DNA of 9,308 nt from Acidimicrobiaceae bacterium (GTDB lineage: Bacteria > Actinomycetota > Acidimicrobiia > Acidimicrobiales > Palsa-688), in assembly GCA_027334785.1 (NCBI GenBank), contig DAHWQF010000103.1, forward strand, positions 1 through 9,308. The letters run 5' to 3'. The position numbers were made by a program, and so were the translations under genes. The notes beneath the pieces are model-generated. The model was not told the DNA's origin and made no database searches. It saw only the letters and a list, made by a program, of their open reading frames with translations. Below are positions 1-4,949 of this stretch, piece after piece; the stretch's first letter is position 1, and each line of letters begins with the position of its first letter.

Positions 1-63
1 TTACGTTAACCACTAACCCGACGTCAAGAACCTACACGGACTCCGACGATCCGCCTCTCTGCT

Positions 64-93
64 CTGACAACCGGTCGGCCTATGAGGTAGTTT
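64..93 (+). promoter_or_regulatory. Candidate sigma70-type promoter for the acylphosphatase gene
   Basis: CTGACA (64-69) differs from the -35 consensus at one position. It is followed after 18 nt by TAGTTT (88-93), which fits the TAnnnT -10 pattern. Transcription would begin near 100, about 37 nt before the chosen start codon at 137. GTTAACCA occurs at 5-12 and again at 107-114, flanking the promoter, and could be a paired operator half-site. Only box similarity supports this call. Confidence 0.4.
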
Positions 94-136
94 CATGATG
101 TTTTATGTTAACCAATCGGCGATGGTACTCTGCGCC

Positions 137-403
137 ATGGTCAGGCGCCGGCTTTGGGTGAGCGGGAGGGTGCAAGGTGTTTGGTACCGGGGGTCCTGCG
201 CCGAGCAGGCAAGGTTGCTCGGGGTGTCAGGCTGGGCACGCAACCTCCCAGATGGCAGGGTCGAGATCGTCGCGCAAGGCGAACCCGAAGCCGTGGAACG
301 TCTCGTCGAGTGGTGCCGGTCCGGCCCTCGCCACGCGAGGGTGACAGCCGTCGAGCAACGTGTCGACGAACCCGAGGCGGTCACGGGCTTCTCCGTCTAC
401 TGA
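137..403 (+). CDS. acyP: Acylphosphatase
   Basis: Small cytosolic enzyme (88 aa from this start) that hydrolyses the carboxyl-phosphate bond of acyl phosphates such as acetyl phosphate or carbamoyl phosphate. The family signature is complete: VSGRVQGVWYRG at residues 8-19 with the phosphate-binding arginine at R18, and GWARNLPDGRVE at 32-43 with the catalytic asparagine at N36. The C-terminal GFSVY is the usual last strand. The length matches the roughly 90 residues usual for the family. Upstream in-frame ATGs exist at 95, 98 and 122, but 137 gives the canonical MVRRR-type N-terminus directly before the first strand. There is no clear SD at 137, so the start is not certain. The gene is monocistronic as far as can be seen, 127 bases before the Rrf2 regulator on the same strand. 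The physiological substrate cannot be told from sequence. Confidence 0.93.
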   Translation: MVRRRLWVSGRVQGVWYRGSCAEQARLLGVSGWARNLPDGRVEIVAQGEPEAVERLVEWCRSGPRHARVTAVEQRVDEPEAVTGFSVY

Positions 404-481
404 ACCCAGGATGCGATAGACCCGCCACTTGGCGAAGCGTCCCCCAAGCGCGCAGGCATGCTGGTGGCCTGCTGGTGGGCT

Positions 482-530
482 CCGGGCCCGGGGCGGCAGA
501 CAAAGACCCCGCCCTCTATGCTGGTCTTAC
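482..530 (+). promoter_or_regulatory. Leaderless-type promoter of the Rrf2 gene
   Basis: TATGCT at 517-522 is a good -10 box (TAnnnT) and lies 8 bases before the A of the ATG at 531, the spacing expected when transcription starts on the start codon itself. No purine-rich SD occurs before the ATG (GGTCTTAC). The -35 region is poor, but a perfect CCGGGCCCGG palindrome (482-491) sits just upstream of it and could bind a dimeric activator or the regulator itself. An 11-nt direct repeat (GCTGGTGG-type) lies at about 459-480. Confidence 0.4.
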
Positions 531-992
531 ATGCAAATCTCGGCCAAAGTTGACTACGGGGTGCGGGCGTTGCTCGTGCTCGCCGTAGCGGGAGAACCCA
601 TGACAGTCGAGGCCATGGCCGCCAAACAGGACCTCCCGGCCAAGTTCCTCGGCGTGATCTTGAACGAACTGCGCCGGGCCGGGATCGTTGCCAGCCACCG
701 GGGCCGCGACGCCGGCTACAACCTTGCCCGCCCGGCCGCGGAGGTAACCGTCGCCGACGTCATCCGAGCCCTCGAGGGTCCGCTCGCCCAGGTGAGGGGG
801 GAAAGGCCAGAGTCCACCACCTACCAGGGTGCGGCCAAGCACCTGCAGGAGGCGTGGATCGCGGTTCGGGCCAGCTTGCGCTCCGTGCTCGAAAGCATGA
901 GCCTCGAAGACATCACTAGCGGGGAGTTCGCGCCGCAGGTCTCGGCCTTCATCACCGACCCAGACGCCTGGGTGGGCCGGCGCCTCGGCTAG
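531..992 (+). CDS. Rrf2-family winged-helix transcriptional regulator (cysteine-free)
   Basis: DNA-binding regulator of 153 aa, near the usual family length. The N-terminus MQISAKVDYGVRALL is the classic Rrf2 start. The winged helix covers about residues 1-70, including the recognition-helix stretch PAKFLGVILNELRRAGIV and the wing HRGRDAGYNLARP. ADVIRALEGPL (about 78-88) begins the dimerisation helix. IscR, NsrR and RsrR coordinate an Fe-S cluster through cysteines around residues 90-110; this protein has no cysteine at all, so it cannot hold such a cluster through cysteine and must sense something else, as CymR-type members do through partners. The open frame continues upstream to 429, but that stretch is low-complexity and the family N-terminus fixes the start at 531. 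The target genes are unknown. The stop codon lies inside a tandem repeat array. Confidence 0.92.
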   Translation: MQISAKVDYGVRALLVLAVAGEPMTVEAMAAKQDLPAKFLGVILNELRRAGIVASHRGRDAGYNLARPAAEVTVADVIRALEGPLAQVRGERPESTTYQGAAKHLQEAWIAVRASLRSVLESMSLEDITSGEFAPQVSAFITDPDAWVGRRLG

Positions 993-1047
993 GCGCCTAC
1001 GCCCGGCTAGGCGCTTACGCCCGCCTAGGCGCTTAGTCCGGCTAGAC
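986..1047. repeat. Tandem 18-bp repeat, about 3.5 copies
   Basis: CGGCTAGGCGCCTACGCC (986-1003) is followed by the same unit with one change (1004-1021), a degenerate 17-nt copy (1022-1038) and a partial copy (1039-1047). The array begins inside the last codons of the Rrf2 gene and contains its stop codon. Each unit contains AGGCGC[C/T]T, a perfect palindrome in the first copy. Function unknown. Confidence 0.85.
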
Positions 1048-1073
1048 CACCCCCAAGTAGCCGGGGCCGGGCG

Positions 1074-1120
1074 AAAAACCGACCGATGTGAAATCGCCAA
1101 CCGCACATCCGTCGGGTTTT
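1074..1120. terminator. Bidirectional hairpin terminator between convergent genes
   Basis: The arm AAAACCGACCGATGTG (1075-1090) pairs with CACATCCGTCGGGTTTT (1104-1120) with one mismatch and one bulge, around a 13-nt loop. On the plus strand the stem ends in TTTT (1117-1120); on the minus strand it ends in TTTTT (complement of 1074-1078). It can therefore end transcripts from the Rrf2 gene and from the flippase-like gene. The 13-nt loop is longer than usual for an intrinsic terminator. Confidence 0.65.
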
Positions 1121-1146
1121 GGCGCGAAAATGCGCAGATTTCCAAC

Positions 1147-1183
1147 GGATGTGGCCTCCGCCAGCGCACATCCACCTGTTTTT
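1147..1183 (+). terminator. Second, related hairpin with T tract
   Basis: GGATGTG (1147-1153) and CACATCC (1167-1173) form a perfect 7-bp stem around a 13-nt loop, followed after 5 bases by TTTTT (1179-1183). Core arms and loop length match the preceding hairpin at 1075-1120, so the two appear to be copies of one element. It could be a back-up terminator for the Rrf2 transcript, or a repeated palindromic unit. Confidence 0.5.
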
Positions 1184-1187
1184 AGCA

Positions 1188-1228
1188 CAACGCCGGCCCA
1201 ACGCCGGCCCAACGCCGGCACAACGCCC
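1188..1228. repeat. Tandem 11-bp repeat CAACGCCGGCC, about 3.7 copies
   Basis: Units start at 1188, 1199, 1210 and 1221; the first two are identical, the third differs at its last base, the fourth is partial. Each contains GCCGGC, a palindrome. It lies just after the second hairpin. No function is evident. Confidence 0.85.
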
Positions 1229-1260
1229 ATCATGAGGCCAGAACGGGAACCTACCGCCAA

Positions 1261-1296
1261 CGCTGCTCGTACGCTGCTCGTCCGCTGCTCGCCCGC
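1261..1296. repeat. Tandem 11-bp repeat CGCTGCTCGTM, about 3 copies
   Basis: Units at 1261, 1272 and 1283 share CGCTGCTCG and differ only in the last two bases; a CGCT remnant follows. The unit length equals that of the neighbouring CAACGCCGGCC array but the sequence is unrelated. No function is evident. Confidence 0.8.
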
Positions 1297-1409
1297 TGAG
1301 GTCGGCGGGCGCATGTCAGGCCGGCGGCCCGGACTGCCCTTCGCCCTCCACCGGGCGCTCGCCAGGGCCGGGCAGCGGTGCCAGTGGTCGGGCCTCCCCC
1401 GCGGCACGT

Positions 1410-2492
1410 CTAAGCCCCAGCCTTCGCTTGGTGACTATTACGCCGGCCGCTTCCAGCGCGGAGCGAGAGATAGGCGCCGGCGCCCACCGGGATGGGCAGC
1501 CAGAAGTTGACGAGCCGGTAGCCGATCACGGCCACGACGGCGACCGCCCGCGTGGCGCCGAATCCCACCAAACTGGGGACGAGGACCCCTTCGACGATCC
1601 CCAAGCCGCCCGGGGTCACGGGGATGGCCGCCAGCACATAGGCGAGCCCGTAGGCGACGAGCAGGCCGTCGGGGTCCTCGATGTGGCCGAAGGCGGCCAA
1701 AAAGACAAACAACGACGCCGCGTCGAACAGCCAGTTGGCCGCCGCCCAAAGCACCGCCCGGCGCATCAGGGCACGATCGGCAGCCATGACCCGGATCCTC
1801 GCGGCGATCTGGTGCAAGATTCGGTCGGCGGTGCGGACCGCGCCGGGCTTCAAGAACGGCAGCCTTCCGAGCAGCGCCCGGAGGGCGGTCGCCGCTCCCT
1901 CCTCGCCTTTGGTGAGGAGGAGCACCACCCCCGCGAAGGTGGCCAGCAGCAATGCGCCCACGATGGCGGCGGTGGCGTAGACAGGGCTGAACCCGCTCAA
2001 AGGGATCGACACGATCAGGGCCAGCCACAAGATGGCGTTGAGCACGAGAGCCGAGCCGATCCCCTGGATGGCGAGCGCCAGGCCGGCGTCGCCGCCGTTC
2101 ACCCCCTCATCGGTCAGCAACCGGTACCCGAGCCCATCCCCGCCGGCGGTGCCGCCAGGCAGCACGTGGCTCACGGCCAACGTCGACAAGTCGATCCTCC
2201 AGATCCGGGAGAACCGGCTCGCCCCCGGCGGGAGCACGGCGCGTGTTAGTTCGGCGTAGCTCGCCAGGCTCGCCACCTCCAGCAGGGCCCCGAGCACGAC
2301 GAAACCGATGTTCACCCGTGCGAGCAGGTGCAGCGATCGGCGCACCCCGCCGATCTGGGGGAGGACCAGGTACTCGGCCACCAGGGCGAGCAGGATGACC
2401 AAAGCGCCCCGGCGAAAGGGGTGCCTACCAGCCAGCCGCCGCCACAACGATGGCCGCCCCTGTGCCTCTGTCGCACTCGCCCGCTCGGTCAC
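1410..2492 (-). CDS. Flippase-like / lysylphosphatidylglycerol-synthase TM-region family membrane protein
   Basis: Integral membrane protein of 360 aa in the UPF0104 / LPG_synthase_TM family. These form the flippase half of MprF and also occur as stand-alone proteins beside lipid and glycan biosynthesis genes. Hydrophobic segments lie at about 28-46, 60-80, 138-165, 170-194, 246-268, 277-292, 296-312 and 315-345. Family motifs are present: SHVLPGGTAGGDG (108-120), IPVTPGGLGIVEG (290-302) and GYRLVNFWLPIPVG (324-337). No synthase domain follows, so it is a transporter-like protein with an unassigned lipid substrate, not a full MprF. The basic N-terminus is expected on the cytoplasmic side. The start is GTG with no strong SD, and an inverted repeat overlaps it; the true start may lie slightly downstream. 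The gene is convergent with the Rrf2 gene and divergent from the GAF-ANTAR genes. Confidence 0.9.
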   Translation of the reverse strand: MTERASATEAQGRPSLWRRLAGRHPFRRGALVILLALVAEYLVLPQIGGVRRSLHLLARVNIGFVVLGALLEVASLASYAELTRAVLPPGASRFSRIWRIDLSTLAVSHVLPGGTAGGDGLGYRLLTDEGVNGGDAGLALAIQGIGSALVLNAILWLALIVSIPLSGFSPVYATAAIVGALLLATFAGVVLLLTKGEEGAATALRALLGRLPFLKPGAVRTADRILHQIAARIRVMAADRALMRRAVLWAAANWLFDAASLFVFLAAFGHIEDPDGLLVAYGLAYVLAAIPVTPGGLGIVEGVLVPSLVGFGATRAVAVVAVIGYRLVNFWLPIPVGAGAYLSLRAGSGRRNSHQAKAGA

Positions 2493-2506
2493 CGGCGCAC
2501 GCCGGT
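2491..2506. promoter_or_regulatory. Perfect inverted repeat over the flippase-like gene start
   Basis: ACCGGCG-CA-CGCCGGT is a perfect 7-bp inverted repeat with a 2-nt spacer. It overlaps two bases of the GTG start codon (2490-2492, minus strand). In DNA it could be an operator; in RNA it would be a hairpin at the translation start that hinders ribosome entry. Short GC-rich palindromes are fairly common in such genomes. Confidence 0.35.
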
Positions 2507-2689
2507 ACCTACGCCAGGACCTAAGCCAGTGGCATGCCTGCTAGCCGCCGCCCCCCTGACACGACCTCGGCCAGCCCGCCCCGGCCCGCCCCGCCGACGC
2601 GAACCGCCAAAGAGCCGATGCGAACCCCCAGAGTACGGTGCCTGGCACCCATTGGCGCTGCCAAAGGCGCACCTCGATGGGAACTCAGC

Positions 2690-2714
2690 CCTGGCGGCAG
2701 GAGACGCCGCCAGG
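2690..2714. other. Perfect 9-bp stem hairpin, no T tract
   Basis: CCTGGCGGC (2690-2698) and GCCGCCAGG (2706-2714) are perfect complements around a 7-nt loop. Neither strand has a T run after it, so an ordinary intrinsic terminator is unlikely. It lies about 270 bases upstream of the first GAF-ANTAR leader. Confidence 0.5.
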
Positions 2715-2890
2715 CAAACCTCGCTCAGCCGGAACCTCCCGCCGGGTACCTTCAGGGGAAGCCAGCCTGGGAACGCCCCGCCACCACGTCGTGCAGCCTA
2801 ACGTGCCAGTTCGGGGTGCTCGCAGGTAGGTCGGAAGCGGCTCCGGGTCGGTACGCCACCCAAGCTCGGTCGGTGAGGTCGCGGGGACGC

Positions 2891-2916
2891 GGTAGGCTCG
2901 AGGTAGCCCTCGGTAG
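2891..2916 (+). promoter_or_regulatory. Three GGTAG direct repeats at 10-11 bp spacing
   Basis: GGTAG begins at 2891, 2902 and 2912, that is one helical turn apart and so on one face of the DNA; an isolated GGTAGG also occurs at 2825. Direct repeats phased this way are typical sites for OmpR/PhoB-type or similar activators. Here they lie 70-95 bases upstream of the leader ORF of the first GAF-ANTAR gene. No regulator can be assigned. Confidence 0.35.
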
Positions 2917-2970
2917 GCCGCCGACCAGGTTGCGCTGGATCTAGTCCTCGTTGAGCGCTCGGCCTCTTTT

Positions 2971-2977
2971 GGAAGGA
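2971..2977 (+). promoter_or_regulatory. Strong Shine-Dalgarno site serving a leader ORF
   Basis: GGAAGGA is the best SD in this neighbourhood and lies 8 bases before the ATG at 2986. That ATG is not in the frame of the GAF-ANTAR protein, so the site serves the 23-codon leader ORF. Confidence 0.6.
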
Positions 2978-2985
2978 CATCGCTC

Positions 2986-3057
2986 ATGGGGAACAGGTCG
3001 CCGCTGGCACCCACGGCGCACGGGCCTGTCGGCAACAGCAGGGCCCATGGCCTCTGA
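2986..3057 (+). CDS. Possible 23-residue leader peptide overlapping the GAF-ANTAR start
   Basis: ATG at 2986, preceded at ideal distance by GGAAGGA, opens a frame of 23 codons ending with TGA at 3055-3057. It overlaps the ATG of the GAF-ANTAR gene (3047) by 11 bases. The GAF-ANTAR start itself has only a weak GGG three bases upstream, so ribosomes finishing this ORF could re-initiate there (translational coupling). The predicted peptide MGNRSPLAPTAHGPVGNSR... has no recognisable motif and no run of a single amino acid such as a classic attenuator would show. It may matter only as a ribosome-loading device. Confidence 0.4.
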   Translation: MGNRSPLAPTAHGPVGNSRAHGL

Positions 3058-3745
3058 CCGGCTCCTGCGGATCCTTGGCCTCCTCGGCGGCAGAGACGGT
3101 TCGGGTGCTGCCCGGCTGTGCGAAGTCGCTGCCGAGGTGACCGGGATGAGCGGGGCGGGGGTAATGCTGCTCGCCGACGGGCGGCCGCAGGCATCGGTCT
3201 GCACCACCGACGAGGTGTCGTCGCTGATCGAAGAGGCCCAGTACACCCTGGGCGAGGGGCCGTGCGTGGACGCCCACCGCCTCGGGGAAGCGGTCTCCGA
3301 GCCCGACCTCGCGGCCGCGGGCGGCTCACGCTGGGCGGCCTTCTCGCGTCGGGCTTGTGGCGGCGGGGCCCGGGCAGTGTTCGGCTACCCGATCCGGATC
3401 GGCACCGTGCGGCTCGGCGCGCTCAACCTCTACCGGGACCGGGCTGGACTGCTCGAGGACGAGGAGCACGCCAATGCCCTGGTAATGGCCGACGTCGCCG
3501 CACGAGCGGTCCTGGCCGCCCAGGCCGGCGCACCTCCTGGGGCCCTCGGCATCAACATCGAGGAGGACCTCTACCTGTGGGGAGCCGTCCACCAAGCAGC
3601 AGGCATGGTCTCGGTCCAGCTCGACATCCCAGTCGCTGACGCCCTTGTCCGTCTGCGAGCCCGTGCTTTCGTCACGGACCGGCTCGTCTCCGAGGTCGCC
3701 CGCGACGTCGTCGAACGGCGGCTCCACTTCGACGCCGGCGAGTGA
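3047..3745 (+). CDS. GAF-ANTAR domain RNA-binding antiterminator-type regulator (first of two)
   Basis: Cytosolic sensor-regulator of 232 aa. ANTAR domains bind paired small RNA hairpins and relieve transcription termination; the GAF domain is the likely signal sensor. The GAF domain spans about residues 5-160, with the family motif LGEGPCVDAHRLGEAV (68-83) and the strand region VFGYPIRIGTVRLGALNLY (111-129). The ANTAR three-helix bundle lies at about 181-229 (VHQAAGMVSVQLDIP, then ADALVRLRARAFVTDRL, then VSEVARDVVERRL). The usual QAKG motif reads QAAG here, losing a conserved lysine. The start at 3047 gives a normal compact N-terminus; the only in-frame alternative upstream is TTG at 2951. 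Translation is probably coupled to the leader ORF at 2986-3057. Its ligand and RNA targets are unknown. It lies 104 bases before a second protein of the same architecture. Confidence 0.9.
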   Translation: MASDRLLRILGLLGGRDGSGAARLCEVAAEVTGMSGAGVMLLADGRPQASVCTTDEVSSLIEEAQYTLGEGPCVDAHRLGEAVSEPDLAAAGGSRWAAFSRRACGGGARAVFGYPIRIGTVRLGALNLYRDRAGLLEDEEHANALVMADVAARAVLAAQAGAPPGALGINIEEDLYLWGAVHQAAGMVSVQLDIPVADALVRLRARAFVTDRLVSEVARDVVERRLHFDAGE

Positions 3746-3759
3746 GGTCGGGCCCCGCT

Positions 3760-3768
3760 GGGTATCAT
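3760..3768 (+). promoter_or_regulatory. Candidate -10 element for the second GAF-ANTAR gene
   Basis: TATCAT at 3763-3768 matches the -10 consensus in five of six positions, preceded by GG, in the 104-base gap between the two GAF-ANTAR genes. The expected -35 position (about 3739-3745) holds no TTGACA-like sequence. GGGTAT (3760-3765) also resembles the -10 of stress sigma factors (SigB/SigF type), but the matching GTTT is absent. It would let the second gene be expressed separately from the first. Confidence 0.3.
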
Positions 3769-3849
3769 CTGCCCTACGCAACCTTGTATGCCGTTGCCCG
3801 GCCCGGTCCCCGAACCACCTCCGGCCGCACCTCGAGAACAGGTGCCGTG

Positions 3850-4584
3850 ATGCCAAACCAGACGCTGCTCGTGCGCAGCCTCGTCGAGCTTGCCGACAAC
3901 CTCGTCGACGACTTCGACGTCGTCGACGTCCTCAGTTTGCTCAGCGACCGTTGCGTCCACGCCCTCGGTCTCACCGCCGCCGGCGTCATGCTCGCCTCGC
4001 CGAGCGGGGCACTGCAGGTGATCGCCTCCTCCAGTGACTCCATGCGCACCCTCGAGCTGTTCCAGCTTCAATCGGACGAAGGACCCTGCCTCGAGGCCTA
4101 CCGCACCGGCGAGCAGGTCGTGAACCTAGACCTCGCGGCCGAGGGCAGCCGATGGCCCCGCTTCGCCCCCCGGGCCGCCGCCGAGGGGTTCCGTTCCGCC
4201 CACTCCTTCCCCATGCAGCTCCGTCGCCGCACCCTCGGCACGCTCAACTTGCTGCGCAGCGAGCCGGGCGCGCTCGGCGAGGCGGACATCGTTGCCGCCC
4301 AAGCCCTCGCGGACATCGCCACCATCGCCATCATCCAGCACCAGATCGTCATCGACGCCCAGGTCCTCAACAACCAGCTCAGCGCGGCGCTAAACAGCCG
4401 GGTCGTGATCGAACAAGCCAAGGGCAAGGTCAGCCAGGCCACCGGCACGGACATGGACCAAGCCTTCCGCCGGCTGCGCAACCACGCCCGCAACCATAAC
4501 CTGCGCCTCGCCGACCTCGCCTCGAGGGTCGCCGAAGGCACCCTCAGCCCCGGCTCCCTAGACCATCTCCAACCGGGTAATTGA
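3850..4584 (+). CDS. GAF-ANTAR domain RNA-binding antiterminator-type regulator (second of two)
   Basis: Protein of 244 aa with the same domain order as its upstream neighbour but clearly diverged from it. The N-terminal helix VRSLVELADNLVDDFDVVDVLSLL (8-31) and TAAGVMLASPSG (42-53) start the GAF domain. QSDEGPCLEAYRTGEQVV (74-91) is its central motif, and the domain closes near residue 165. The ANTAR domain at about 186-229 has the intact motif VIEQAKGKVSQ, then MDQAFRRLRNHARNHNLRLADLASRV. It is the canonical member of the pair, having kept the lysine the first one lost. The start at ATG 3850 yields the typical family N-terminus; a GTG immediately precedes it and AGGTG lies 7 bases before. 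Likely function: ligand- or stress-controlled antitermination of distant transcripts. I found no ANTAR target hairpin pair nearby. Confidence 0.93.
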   Translation: MPNQTLLVRSLVELADNLVDDFDVVDVLSLLSDRCVHALGLTAAGVMLASPSGALQVIASSSDSMRTLELFQLQSDEGPCLEAYRTGEQVVNLDLAAEGSRWPRFAPRAAAEGFRSAHSFPMQLRRRTLGTLNLLRSEPGALGEADIVAAQALADIATIAIIQHQIVIDAQVLNNQLSAALNSRVVIEQAKGKVSQATGTDMDQAFRRLRNHARNHNLRLADLASRVAEGTLSPGSLDHLQPGN

Positions 4585-4586
4585 CG

Positions 4587-4620
4587 GTTGGGTGCCAGTA
4601 CCAGTTGGGCGCCAGTACCA
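4587..4620 (+). repeat. Two tandem 17-nt repeats directly after the GAF-ANTAR stop codon
   Basis: GTTGGGTGCCAGTACCA (4587-4603) is followed at once by the same unit with one change, T to C (4604-4620). In RNA, GGTGCC of copy one can pair with GGCGCC of copy two, and GTTGG (4587-4591) with CCAAC (4618-4622), giving a compact hairpin just after the stop. There is no T tract, so it is a weak terminator candidate or a 3'-end stabiliser. Confidence 0.7.
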
Positions 4621-4807
4621 ACGGTGACCATCCGGTGCTTTCCTCCCGGCTATGTCCGCGAGACCAACCGCTCTGCGATACCTGCGCGCCGGCGACCTTG
4701 ATGTCGACTCGGCGCCCGCCGACCAAAAGGGCCAAGGCCTCGCCCAACCAGGGCCTCCGAGCCCCGACGTAGGGCCTCTTGCAGATCTTGAGACAGGTGA
4801 CTCCTTT

Positions 4808-4832
4808 GCCCCGCCTGGGCCCCAGGCGGGGC
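4808..4832. other. Perfect 12-bp inverted repeat (strong hairpin)
   Basis: GCCCCGCCTGGG (4808-4819) and its exact complement (4821-4832) are separated by one base. As RNA it would form a very stable stem; neither side has a T run. It could be a T-less terminator of the GAF-ANTAR transcript or an operator for the desaturase gene 120 bases downstream. Confidence 0.55.
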
Positions 4833-4949
4833 CCCTGGCCGGCTCCCCGCGGCCCAAAGGCGGGCTACAGTGGCTAAAAGAGACACCTTCGGCTCAGCGT
4901 TGCCCCGGACCTCGGTGGCGCTCTCCGACCACTTTCGGGAACAGAGCTC

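Larger units (their letters stand above)
993..1409. other. Gene-free convergent intergenic region rich in repeats
   Basis: 417 bases between the 3' ends of the Rrf2 gene and the convergent flippase-like gene. I see no credible protein here. It holds the end of the 18-bp tandem array, two related hairpins with T tracts, two different 11-bp tandem arrays, and about 110 bases next to the flippase gene in which I see nothing. Confidence 0.7.
2493..2985. other. Gene-free divergent intergenic region
   Basis: About 490 bases between the start of the flippase-like gene (minus) and the leader ORF of the first GAF-ANTAR gene (plus). Open frames cross it, but their translations are proline/arginine-rich without recognisable domains. 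It should hold promoters for both directions, though I find no convincing -10/-35 pair. Visible structure: the inverted repeat at the flippase-like start, a hairpin at 2690-2714 and three phased GGTAG motifs at 2891-2916. Confidence 0.6.
4585..4949. other. Gene-free region between GAF-ANTAR 2 and the desaturase remnant
   Basis: 365 bases with no credible gene. It contains a structured 17-nt direct repeat right after the GAF-ANTAR stop, a long perfect inverted repeat at 4808-4832, and a possible -10 box TACAGT at 4866-4871 without a recognisable -35. The rest shows nothing I can interpret. Confidence 0.6.

Noticed and set aside
516..1175. Minus-strand open frame of 219 codons opposite the Rrf2 gene
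   Set aside because: No recognisable domain; the opposite strand encodes a complete Rrf2 protein.
986..1296. CRISPR-like array
   Set aside because: The repeats are 11-18 bp, directly adjacent, without unique spacers, and no cas genes are present.
1428..2249. Long plus-strand open frame opposite the flippase-like gene
   Set aside because: The translation is His/Asp/Gly/Arg-rich without domains, while the minus strand encodes a clear membrane protein with family motifs. It is a mirror frame of a GC-rich gene.
2685..3329. Minus-strand open frame of 214 codons over the GAF-ANTAR 5' region
   Set aside because: The Pro/Arg-rich translation shows no motif and overlaps a convincing GAF domain on the plus strand.
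4585..4949. ANTAR target (two adjacent hairpins with hexaloops) upstream of the desaturase
   Set aside because: By eye no pair of small stems with 6-nt loops carrying A at position 1 and G at position 4 was found; the hairpins present have other geometries.
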